Part shown: positions 1 to 5,186 of the stretch, piece after piece
Numbering within the stretch: the first letter of the stretch is position 1
How the letters are laid out: every line of letters begins with the position of its first letter
NCBI GenBank assembly: GCA_964575975.1
Contig: CAZNTU010000326.1
Span: 1 to 5,347 of the forward strand
Length of the DNA stretch: 5,347 bases
DNA from: G963674505 sp964575975
GTDB taxonomy: Bacteria > Desulfobacterota > Desulfobacteria > Desulfobacterales > SKZT01
Direction: 5' to 3'
Notes under the pieces: model-generated
Databases searched by the model: none
The model's input: only the letters and a program-made list of their open reading frames with translations
What the model was told of the DNA's origin: nothing
Program-made: the position numbers and the translations under genes

Positions 1-1
1 C

Positions 2-1186
2 GTAAAATCGGCGGAAAGGATGGAAAAAGACGGTTTCCAAGTTCCAGAAAAAATCCGGAAAATGATTGGGGAGGGAAACGAATCGTTTTACAGGTTGGAA
101 GACGGAAAGAGATTCTATTACGATTTCTTCTCCGGAAACTACAAGAAGGTGGGCACAAGCGACGGCGCAGTTTCGCTCGCGTCTCTGAAAGCGGCCAAGG
201 GCGAGGTGGACGGTTGCGAGTCGGCGTCCCTGGTGGATCTGGGACACGGAGTTTTGTGCGTCGAATTTCATACGAAGATGAACACGCTCGACGAAGAAAT
301 TATCGAGTTTATGGACAAGGCGCTGGACCACGTCGAAAAAAACGGCGTCGGGCTTGTGATCGGAAATCAGACCGAAAAAATTCCGGGCGTGTTTTCCGCC
401 GGGGGCGACCTTTATTATATCGGATCGCTGGCAAGGGAGAGAAATTTCGCCGAAATCGATCGGTTTTTGCGACATGCCCAAGAGGTCATGCAAAAATCGA
501 AATACGCCTCTTTTCCAGTCGTCGCTGCCCCTTACGGTCTGACGCTCGGAGGAGGGTGCGAGATTTGCATAGGGGCTGCGGACCGTATCGTAGCCCATGC
601 GGAGCTTTACATGGGGCTGGTCGAAATCGGAGTCGGTCTGCTTCCCGCCGGAGGCGGATGCATGAACCTATGGAAGAAATACATCCGGCGAATACCCGAC
701 AACGTGAAGGGATTGGATTTGGCCAAGTTTTTCGATCCGGTTTTCCAGACCATTGCCTTGGCGAAAGTGTCCTCGTCGGCGGCCCACGCTCGATCCTTGG
801 GTTTTCTCGGTCCCGACGACCGGATTGTTTTCAACAGGGATCGTCTGATCGGAGAGGCCAAAAAGGAAGTTTTGCGCATGGCCGACGACGGATACGCGTC
901 TCCGGTCAAACAACCCCTCCTGGTATTCGGCGACGCCGCACAGGGAGTGGTCGCCATGGAATTGAACAACATGCTTGCGGGAGGGTGGGCGAGCGAATAC
1001 GACGTGTTTCTGGCGAAAAGGATCGGGTATGTCATCGCGGGAGGCGACATCAAGGTCGATTCGCACATTGACGAGGAGGTCGTTTTGAAGCTGGAGCGCG
1101 AGGCGTTCGTGGATTTTTGGAAGGAGCCTAAGACTCGCGCCAGGGTCGAGCACATGCTCAAGACCGGGAAGCCGCTCAGAAATTGA
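2..1186 (+). CDS. fadN: 3-hydroxyacyl-CoA dehydrogenase/enoyl-CoA hydratase fusion (FadN type), 3' part only
   Basis: This is the C-terminal half of a bifunctional fatty-acid beta-oxidation enzyme, which hydrates 2-enoyl-CoA and oxidises the 3-hydroxyacyl-CoA with NAD in the cytoplasm. The frame is open to the left edge without a stop, so the ATG at 20 is probably an internal methionine. Numbering from that Met, residues 1-45 look like the end of the dehydrogenase C-terminal domain (VPEKIRKMIGEGN, then SFYRLEDGKRFYYD). The crotonase domain follows at about 70-290. It has the oxyanion-hole segment FSAGGDL (125-131), the GGGCE segment with E181, and EIGVGLLPAGGG with E202; these two glutamates match the catalytic pair of enoyl-CoA hydratases. 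The protein ends in MLKTGKPLRN, a tail typical of FadN proteins. B. subtilis FadN is about 790 residues, so roughly 400 residues, including the NAD-binding Rossmann fold, lie outside the window. The thiolase gene 30 bp downstream supports a beta-oxidation operon. The family call is firm; the symbol is by analogy. Confidence 0.9.
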   Translation, partial: VKSAERMEKDGFQVPEKIRKMIGEGNESFYRLEDGKRFYYDFFSGNYKKVGTSDGAVSLASLKAAKGEVDGCESASLVDLGHGVLCVEFHTKMNTLDEEIIEFMDKALDHVEKNGVGLVIGNQTEKIPGVFSAGGDLYYIGSLARERNFAEIDRFLRHAQEVMQKSKYASFPVVAAPYGLTLGGGCEICIGAADRIVAHAELYMGLVEIGVGLLPAGGGCMNLWKKYIRRIPDNVKGLDLAKFFDPVFQTIALAKVSSSAAHARSLGFLGPDDRIVFNRDRLIGEAKKEVLRMADDGYASPVKQPLLVFGDAAQGVVAMELNNMLAGGWASEYDVFLAKRIGYVIAGGDIKVDSHIDEEVVLKLEREAFVDFWKEPKTRARVEHMLKTGKPLRN

Positions 1187-1204
1187 AATTGGCAAATTTT
1201 TTAT

Positions 1205-1210
1205 AAGGAG
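1205..1210 (+). promoter_or_regulatory. Ribosome binding site of the thiolase gene
   Basis: AAGGAG lies 6 bp before the ATG at 1217, within the 30 bp gap after the preceding stop codon. It fixes the thiolase start and indicates independent ribosome loading within the shared transcript. Confidence 0.8.
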
Positions 1211-1216
1211 CTGATT

Positions 1217-2395
1217 ATGAGAGACGCGTATATTGTGGCATCCGTACGAACGCCGGGGTGTAAAATGGGAAAGGGCGCTTTCAAGGACACTCGTCCGGAA
1301 GATCTTCTGTCGTTCATTGTAAACGCATCAATGGGAAGGGCCCCGAACCTCGAGAAAAGCGATGTTGACGACATCGTGACCGGCTGCTGTTTCCCGGAGG
1401 CGGAGCAGGGGTTGAACATCGGAAGAATCGTGGGGCAAATGGCGGGTTTCCCGATGGAAACCACCGGGGCGACCGTAAACCGGTTTTGTTCCTCTGGGCT
1501 GGAGGCCATTTGCCAGGCGGCGCTAAGGGTGATGGCCGGGTGGTCCGAAGTCGCTATAGGATGCGGAGTCGAATCCATGTCGATCGTGCCGATGGGCGGG
1601 AACATGCCCAGGCCTCACCCGGAATACGCGCGGTCTCGTCCTGAGTTGTACATGGCCATGGGAATCACGGCGGAGAACGTGGCGAAAAAATATAAAATCT
1701 CCCGCGAATCCCAGGACGAATTCGCGTACCATTCCCACAGAAAAGCGGCCGAGGCCCGTTCGAAAAACCTTTACGACGAACTTGTCCCCACCCCCGCCAC
1801 TCGGTACGCGAAGGCCGAGAACGGCACGTCCAGGAAAGAATCGTTTATTCAAGCCTTCGACGACGGCATTCGCGAAGATACGACCGTCGAAGCATTGTCG
1901 AAACTCAGGCCCGTTTTTTCTCCCGGGGGCACGGTGACCGCCGGCAATTCCTCCCAGACTACCGACGGGGCCGCCGCCTCCATTATAACGAGCGCGAATG
2001 TGGTCGAAAGGCTTGAATTGCTTCCTTTGGCGAAATTGAAATGCTATGCGACGGTTGGTTGCGACCCTCGGGAGATGGGGGTCGGTCCGAAGTTCGCGAT
2101 TCCGAAACTGTTGAAACTGGCCGGGCTCGAGATAAAGGACATCGGGGTTTTCGAAATTAACGAGGCTTTCGCCTGTCAGGCTTTGTATTGCGTCAAGGAA
2201 CTCGGCATCGATATGGAAAAGGTTAACATCCACGGGGGGGCGATCGCCTTGGGACATCCGCTCGGATGCACCGGGGCCAAACTATGCGCCACCCTCTTGG
2301 CCAATATGCGACGTACGGGGTCCAGGTTCGGCGTGGAATCGATGTGCATCGGCGGAGGCATGGGGGCTGCGGCTTTGTTCGAGCTTTGCGAGTGA
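1217..2395 (+). CDS. fadA: Thiolase, acetyl-CoA C-acyltransferase (FadA-like)
   Basis: This cytoplasmic thiolase cleaves 3-ketoacyl-CoA with CoA to give acetyl-CoA and a shortened acyl-CoA, the last step of the beta-oxidation cycle. The 392 residues match the usual family length and all hallmarks are visible. They are the nucleophilic cysteine C91 in NRFCSSGLEAI, NEAFA at 315-319, the catalytic H347 in GGAIALGHPLGCTGAK, and the second active-site cysteine C377 in CIGGGMGAA near the C terminus. The N terminus (DAYIVASVRTP) starts as thiolases normally do, and AAGGAG sits 6 bp before the ATG. It follows the FadN-type gene by 30 bp, the same order as in the B. subtilis fadNAE operon, which favours a degradative role. 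A biosynthetic acetoacetyl-CoA thiolase is less likely in this context but cannot be excluded from motifs alone. No acyl-CoA dehydrogenase gene follows; the next gene is on the opposite strand. Confidence 0.92.
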   Translation: MRDAYIVASVRTPGCKMGKGAFKDTRPEDLLSFIVNASMGRAPNLEKSDVDDIVTGCCFPEAEQGLNIGRIVGQMAGFPMETTGATVNRFCSSGLEAICQAALRVMAGWSEVAIGCGVESMSIVPMGGNMPRPHPEYARSRPELYMAMGITAENVAKKYKISRESQDEFAYHSHRKAAEARSKNLYDELVPTPATRYAKAENGTSRKESFIQAFDDGIREDTTVEALSKLRPVFSPGGTVTAGNSSQTTDGAAASIITSANVVERLELLPLAKLKCYATVGCDPREMGVGPKFAIPKLLKLAGLEIKDIGVFEINEAFACQALYCVKELGIDMEKVNIHGGAIALGHPLGCTGAKLCATLLANMRRTGSRFGVESMCIGGGMGAAALFELCE

Positions 2396-2419
2396 ACCGG
2401 CGGCATAATAAAACGGTAG

Positions 2420-2842
2420 TTAAAAAGGTGAAAAATCCTGCTTGAGCAAATTTTGGATCGGAAGAAACAAAGGATGGGTTAGCTCTGACCATTTGAACCA
2501 GTGCCAAGCCTCGCATTTTTCGGGTTCGAGGACTTCCGGTTCGCCATGTTTCCAGTCGGCGATCACGTAAAGCGTTATGTAATGTTTTCCCTCGCTTCGA
2601 AAATAATCGTTTGTGTAAGGGCCCGTTCTCAGATTTTGGATAACAAGCCCGGTTTCTTCCGACACTTCTCTCAGGGCGCACTGGAAAACCGTTTCCGCAA
2701 ACTCGAGATGACCGCCAGGAAATTGCCATGATCCGGCTCCATGGGAATTTTTTCTCCTGCCCAGAAGCACCTTGCCGTTTTTGATCACAATAACTCCAAC
2801 TCCCACCCGCGGCCTTTCCAGCGTCGTTCCGCCTCCTGTCAT
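2420..2842 (-). CDS. Nudix hydrolase, NUDT15/MTH2-like
   Basis: This predicted cytoplasmic Nudix hydrolase would cleave a nucleoside diphosphate linked to another moiety, using Mg. A complete Nudix box G-x5-E-x7-REV-SEE-T-GL is present: counted from the ATG at 2842, it spans residues 44-66, with R58, E59, E62 and E63 as the core helix. The start segment RVGVGVIVI, the HGAGSWQFPGGHLEF segment and the tail EPEKCEAWHW ending in DFSPF closely resemble human NUDT15 as I remember it, a (d)NTP pyrophosphatase acting on modified nucleotides. Substrate is not decided by the sequence. I chose the ATG at 2842 (140 residues), 5 bp after the fdhD stop, because the protein then begins MTGGGTTLERP just before the fold. 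A TTG at 2872, inside fdhD, would add ten residues. Neither start has a well-placed Shine-Dalgarno (AGAGAGG is 14 bp before the ATG), so translation is probably coupled to fdhD. Confidence 0.88.
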   Translation of the reverse strand: MTGGGTTLERPRVGVGVIVIKNGKVLLGRRKNSHGAGSWQFPGGHLEFAETVFQCALREVSEETGLVIQNLRTGPYTNDYFRSEGKHYITLYVIADWKHGEPEVLEPEKCEAWHWFKWSELTHPLFLPIQNLLKQDFSPF

Positions 2843-2847
2843 TGGGA

Positions 2848-3645
2848 TCAACTTAGCCTCTCTTCGCCGCAATATACGAACAACCCGCCTCCTTTTGCGA
2901 GGGAGGCGAGTGTCATGTTCAGTTCGGACGCCAGGGAAACGGCCAAGGCAGTGGGTCTGGACATGGCGAATACGATCGGAATTCTTGCTCGCGCCGCTTT
3001 TTGGACCAGTTCGTAGCTTATTCTCGAAGAAAGGACCAATAAAGTCGCCCGGTTCAGTTTTTCCTCCAGGAACAGTTTCCCGGCCGCTTTGTCGAGAGCG
3101 TTATGGCGTCCTACGTCTTCCGCGACAGAAAGGAGCGCGAAGCTTTCGTCGAAAATCGCCGCCGCATGAGCAGCCCGCGTTTTCGCCCTCAAGGGCTGCC
3201 ACTGATCGAGCTTTTCAAGCCGCTCCATCCCCTTCTTCAAATCGATCTTCGTTTTTTTGTCGACTGGTCGAAGTTCCTGGCGTAATTCGTCGACAATCTG
3301 CTTGCCGCAAATGCCGCAACTGCTCTGGCTTATATATTCGCGCCTGTCCAAATGGCTGGCGATCGCTTTTTGCCTTTCGAGCGTCAGCGTCACGGCGATC
3401 ACATTGGAGCCAGGACCGTCGCAAAGCGCCAAGGAGACGATATCCGAGGGCTTGTCGACGATGCCCTCCGAAAGGCAGAAGCCCGCCGCGTGCGCCCGCT
3501 CCTCTCCGGGGGTCCTCATGACGACCGAATAGGGGGCGCCCTGAACCCGAATCGAAAGAGGTTCTTCCGAAATCAAGGCTTGTCCGGTCCGCTCAGTTTT
3601 TCCGTCGCGCCAACGAATGATTTCCAGATTGACCGCGTTTTCCAA
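2848..3645 (-). CDS. fdhD: Formate dehydrogenase accessory sulfurtransferase FdhD
   Basis: FdhD transfers sulfur from a cysteine desulfurase to the Mo/W bis-pterin cofactor, making formate dehydrogenase active; it acts in the cytoplasm. The protein shows the family landmarks. Numbered from the longest frame (ATG at 3708, 286 residues), these are EEPLSIRVQG (48-57), MRTPGEERAHAAGFCLSEGIV (64-84), the sulfur-carrying CGIC (C131, C134), EDVGRHNALDK (197-207), the SRISYELVQKAAR segment and PTALAV (252-257). I prefer a TTG start at 3645 (codon 22, 265 residues) because AAAAAGGAGG lies 5 bp before it and the protein then opens directly on the conserved EIIRWRDG segment. The ATG at 3708 has no Shine-Dalgarno and would add a lysine-rich stretch. 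Two positions look atypical: TRAAHAA, where many FdhDs have TG-x-x-HAA, and SRPTALAV, where SAPT is usual. No formate dehydrogenase gene is in the window; the Nudix gene follows by 5 bp. Confidence 0.93.
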   Translation of the reverse strand: MENAVNLEIIRWRDGKTERTGQALISEEPLSIRVQGAPYSVVMRTPGEERAHAAGFCLSEGIVDKPSDIVSLALCDGPGSNVIAVTLTLERQKAIASHLDRREYISQSSCGICGKQIVDELRQELRPVDKKTKIDLKKGMERLEKLDQWQPLRAKTRAAHAAAIFDESFALLSVAEDVGRHNALDKAAGKLFLEEKLNRATLLVLSSRISYELVQKAARARIPIVFAMSRPTALAVSLASELNMTLASLAKGGGLFVYCGEERLS

Positions 3646-3650
3646 AAGTT

Positions 3651-3660
3651 CCTCCTTTTT
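3651..3660 (-). promoter_or_regulatory. Strong Shine-Dalgarno deciding an internal TTG start of fdhD
   Basis: On the - strand this reads AAAAAGGAGG, followed by AACTT and then TTG (3645-3643). The full GGAGG core with 5 bp spacing is the best ribosome binding site near the fdhD 5' end, and it outweighs the ATG at 3708, which is preceded by ACTATATGTAGT with no purine-rich core. It could be a chance purine run encoding Lys-Lys-Glu-Glu. Confidence 0.5.
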
Positions 3661-3706
3661 CGGCCGAAGGTGTTTTTTTAAGACCGGTTTTTTTCGAATA
3701 TACGCC

Positions 3707-3736
3707 ATACTACATATAGTGGGTTTCGGACGTCAA
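3707..3736 (-). promoter_or_regulatory. Possible sigma70-type promoter of fdhD
   Basis: On the - strand TTGACG (3736-3731) matches five of six -35 positions. After 18 bp, TAGTAT (3712-3707) matches four of six -10 positions. A start about 7 bp downstream would fall near 3700. That is inside the longest fdhD frame but gives a leader of about 55 nt to the TTG at 3645. The sequence overlaps an imperfect dyad ACTACATATAGT at 3709-3720. This is a motif match only. Confidence 0.35.
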
Positions 3737-3761
3737 CCGCAATATATTCCGATTGTACATA

Positions 3762-3775
3762 AATTATATATAATT
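3762..3775. promoter_or_regulatory. Perfect AT palindrome carrying TATAAT on both strands
   Basis: AATTATATATAATT is its own reverse complement. It places a consensus TATAAT -10 hexamer on the + strand (3769-3774) and another on the - strand (3768-3763), so it could serve overlapping divergent promoters or bind a dimeric regulator. Neither hexamer has a clear -35 at 16-18 bp: TTCCGA at 3747-3752 is the best on the + strand and AAGAAA or CAAGAA on the - strand. The case is therefore incomplete. Confidence 0.35.
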
Positions 3776-3839
3776 GATTGATATTTTTCTTGACATTGAT
3801 CGAAATTCAAGCGAAAAAAAATCAAGTGGGATTTTCTTC

Positions 3840-3867
3840 CGGGAAATGTATCAACCATTTTTTCCCG
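3840..3867 (+). repeat. Inverted repeat in the leader before the HTH-pilM operon
   Basis: CGGGAAA (3840-3846) and TTTCCCG (3861-3867) form a perfect 7 bp stem around a 14 nt loop. A competing pairing AAATG/CATTT inside the loop region is also possible. The nearest T run on the + strand (3878-3883) comes 10 bp after the stem, so it is not a standard intrinsic terminator. It may be an operator or a leader structure. Confidence 0.3.
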
Positions 3868-3925
3868 CCTTGTAAAGTTTTTTGACACATTTTTTGGCCA
3901 TAATAAATAGGGATAGGTTCCTCAG

Positions 3926-4123
3926 ATGAGCGGAAATCGTTTGAAGAAGGTTCGCGAGTCGTTGTTGATCAGCAAAGCCGAACTTTCCCGTAGAGCCAAT
4001 ATTTCGCCAATCACCATAGCGCGTATCGAAAAAGGAATGCCCTGCAGGATGGAAACTCAACGAAAAATATTGCTGGCTTTGGGTTTCAACTTGAAAGACA
4101 AAAACAAAATATTCGGGGATTGA
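3926..4123 (+). CDS. Small XRE-family helix-turn-helix protein
   Basis: This 65-residue protein is essentially a single DNA-binding domain of the Cro/C1 (XRE) type. The pattern KAELSRRANISPITIARIEKG (about 17-37) is a typical helix 2-turn-recognition helix with the family's IEKG end. It is followed by METQRKILLALG (42-53), which fits helices 4 and 5. There is no sensor, oligomerisation or membrane domain. TAGG (3914-3917), in the purine-rich AGGGATAGG, lies 8 bp before the ATG. The stop codon is 7 bp before pilM, so the gene almost certainly shares the pilus transcript. Its likely role is a local transcription regulator, perhaps of the pil operon itself, but nothing in the sequence identifies the target. 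From memory, similar small XRE proteins with a C-R-M/L-E/D-T-x-RKI segment occur before pilM in deltaproteobacteria; this needs a database check. Confidence 0.85.
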   Translation: MSGNRLKKVRESLLISKAELSRRANISPITIARIEKGMPCRMETQRKILLALGFNLKDKNKIFGD

Positions 4124-4130
4124 ATTTCAC

Positions 4131-5186
4131 ATGTTGTTTTCCAAGAAAAACCATTTGGTCGGTCTGGATATTGGTTCGAGGACGATCAAGGCGGCCGAGG
4201 TGACGGGGATGAAGAAGGGCGGAAATCTGTTCCTGAAAAAATTCGGCATGATCGAGATTCCCCATGGAGCGATCGAGGAGGGGGGGATTAGAAATCCGGA
4301 GGAGGTCAGCGACGCCATCAAAAGATTGTTCAAGGCCTACAATATCAAGGAACAGAATGTATGCGTCTCCATAGGCGGCTATTCGGTGATTGTCAAAAAG
4401 ATCAACGTGCAATCCATGACGGAAGAGCAGCTTCAGGAGACGATACAGTTCGAGGCGGAACAGTACATTCCGTTCGATATAAGCGATGTAAACCTTGATT
4501 TTCAGATTCTCGGCGAAAAAGAGAACAGCAGTCAGATGAGCGTGCTTCTGGTTGCCGCCAAAAAAGAGATGGTAGACAGTTACTTGAATTTGGTTCAAAT
4601 GGCGGGGTTGAACCCTTGCATCATCGATGTCGATTCGTTTGCGCTCCAAAACATCTTCGAACTCAATTACAAACCGGAAAGCGACAACGTGGCTCTGATA
4701 GACATCGGTTCCAGCAAGACGGCCTTGAATATTCTGAAGGGGACCGATTCCGTTTTCATGAGGGATGTTTCCCTTGGATGCGGCCAGGTAAACCAGAAGA
4801 TTGCGAGTTTGATCGACTGCACACTGGAGGAGGCGGAGCAAATCAAATTTTCAAAGGACTCGGACCGGTTGTCGCCCGACGACCTTGTGGAAATCACCAC
4901 TTCGGTTGTCGCCGATTGGTGTACCGAAATCCAAAGGGCCCTCGACTTTTTTTATTCGACATATCCGGACGACCATATCAAAACCATTTATCTCGGCGGA
5001 GGGGGGGGGAATATTAAGGAGTTTCGGCAGCTTCTCGCGACCGAGACATCGGTCAAGGTCGAAACGATCAATCCTTTCAAGGCTATTGCCACGGACGATA
5101 GAATCGATGCGGCGTTTTTGAAGCAAGTTGCGCCCCAAGCGGCAATCTGCATGGGGTTGGCCATAAGAAGGGTGGATGACAAATGA
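4131..5186 (+). CDS. pilM: Type IV pilus assembly protein PilM, actin-like ATPase
   Basis: PilM is a cytoplasmic actin/FtsA-like protein that binds nucleotide and the N-terminal tail of PilN, linking the PilNOP alignment complex to the pilus motor at the inner membrane. The 351 residues match the usual family length. Visible landmarks are the first phosphate loop GLDIGSRTIKAAEV (11-24), EAEQYIPFDI (108-117, a PilM signature region), the second phosphate loop ALIDIGSSKTALNIL (188-202), the glycine-rich nucleotide motif YLGGGGGNIKEF (287-298), and the C-terminal APQAAICMGLAIRR (334-347). The ATG follows the HTH stop by 7 bp; the only purine-rich element is GGGGA 11 bp upstream, so translation may be coupled. 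Its TGA overlaps the pilN ATG. The gene contains G7 (4280-4286) and G9 (5001-5009) runs, the latter coding for the glycine motif. Confidence 0.95.
   Translation: MLFSKKNHLVGLDIGSRTIKAAEVTGMKKGGNLFLKKFGMIEIPHGAIEEGGIRNPEEVSDAIKRLFKAYNIKEQNVCVSIGGYSVIVKKINVQSMTEEQLQETIQFEAEQYIPFDISDVNLDFQILGEKENSSQMSVLLVAAKKEMVDSYLNLVQMAGLNPCIIDVDSFALQNIFELNYKPESDNVALIDIGSSKTALNILKGTDSVFMRDVSLGCGQVNQKIASLIDCTLEEAEQIKFSKDSDRLSPDDLVEITTSVVADWCTEIQRALDFFYSTYPDDHIKTIYLGGGGGNIKEFRQLLATETSVKVETINPFKAIATDDRIDAAFLKQVAPQAAICMGLAIRRVDDK
5001..5009 (+). repeat. G9 homopolymer inside pilM
   Basis: Nine consecutive G residues encode three GGG glycine codons of the PilM nucleotide-binding loop. The reading frame through the run is intact here: the downstream family motif APQAAICMGLAIRR and the overlap with pilN are in register. 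Runs of this length are prone to slippage, and also to sequencing error. Confidence 0.7.
5168..5175 (+). promoter_or_regulatory. Ribosome binding site of pilN within the pilM 3' end
   Basis: AAGGGTGG lies 7 bp before the pilN ATG at 5183, which overlaps the pilM stop in ATGA. This supports the chosen pilN start and translational coupling. Confidence 0.6.

Larger units (their letters stand above)
3709..3925. other. AT-rich divergent intergenic region between fdhD and the HTH-pilM operon
   Basis: These 217 bp hold no convincing gene. They must carry the promoters for fdhD-Nudix (leftward) and for the HTH-pilM-pilN operon (rightward). The region is visibly richer in A and T than the flanking genes. 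It contains a 14 bp perfect palindrome (3762-3775), an imperfect dyad with CTTGA/TCAAG arms (3789-3811), an A8 run after GCG near 3814-3821, and a hairpin-capable repeat (3840-3867). No complete rightward -35/-10 pair with good spacing is evident. Confidence 0.6.

Noticed and set aside
1523..2257. Long open frame on the - strand opposite the thiolase gene (244 codons)
   Set aside because: It is fully antisense to a clear thiolase with every catalytic motif; its composition is low-complexity and resembles no family I know.
2435..2468. Possible terminator TGCTTGAGCA flanked by ATCC/GGAT near the Nudix 3' end
   Set aside because: It lies inside the Nudix coding sequence, has a 2 nt loop, and no T run follows in a useful position.
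2772..3521. Long open frame on the + strand across the Nudix-fdhD junction (249 codons)
   Set aside because: It is antisense to two well-supported genes, rich in Arg, Ser and Pro as expected for a shadow frame, and has no domain.
3659..3668. Palindrome TTCGGCCGAA next to the fdhD ribosome binding site as a regulatory hairpin
   Set aside because: A 10 bp palindrome with no loop cannot form a stable hairpin, and the possible CCTT/AAGG pairing is only 4 bp.
3790..3795. Another TTGACA on the + strand
   Set aside because: No -10-like hexamer lies 15-19 bp downstream; that stretch is GAAAAAAAA-like.
3846..3875. Nine-codon ORF (starting MYQPFF) in the pil leader, a possible leader peptide
   Set aside because: There is no properly spaced ribosome binding site, no run of regulatory codons, and it overlaps the inverted repeat by chance.
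3882..3910. Consensus TTGACA at 3882-3887 as the -35 of the HTH-pilM promoter
   Set aside because: At 16-18 bp spacing only poor -10 matches are found (TAAATA, AAATAG). The better CATAAT (3899-3904) is only 11 bp away, and a start here would leave almost no leader before the ribosome binding site.
4086..4841. Long open frame on the - strand opposite pilM (251 codons)
   Set aside because: It lies opposite a strongly conserved pilM and shows no recognisable motif.
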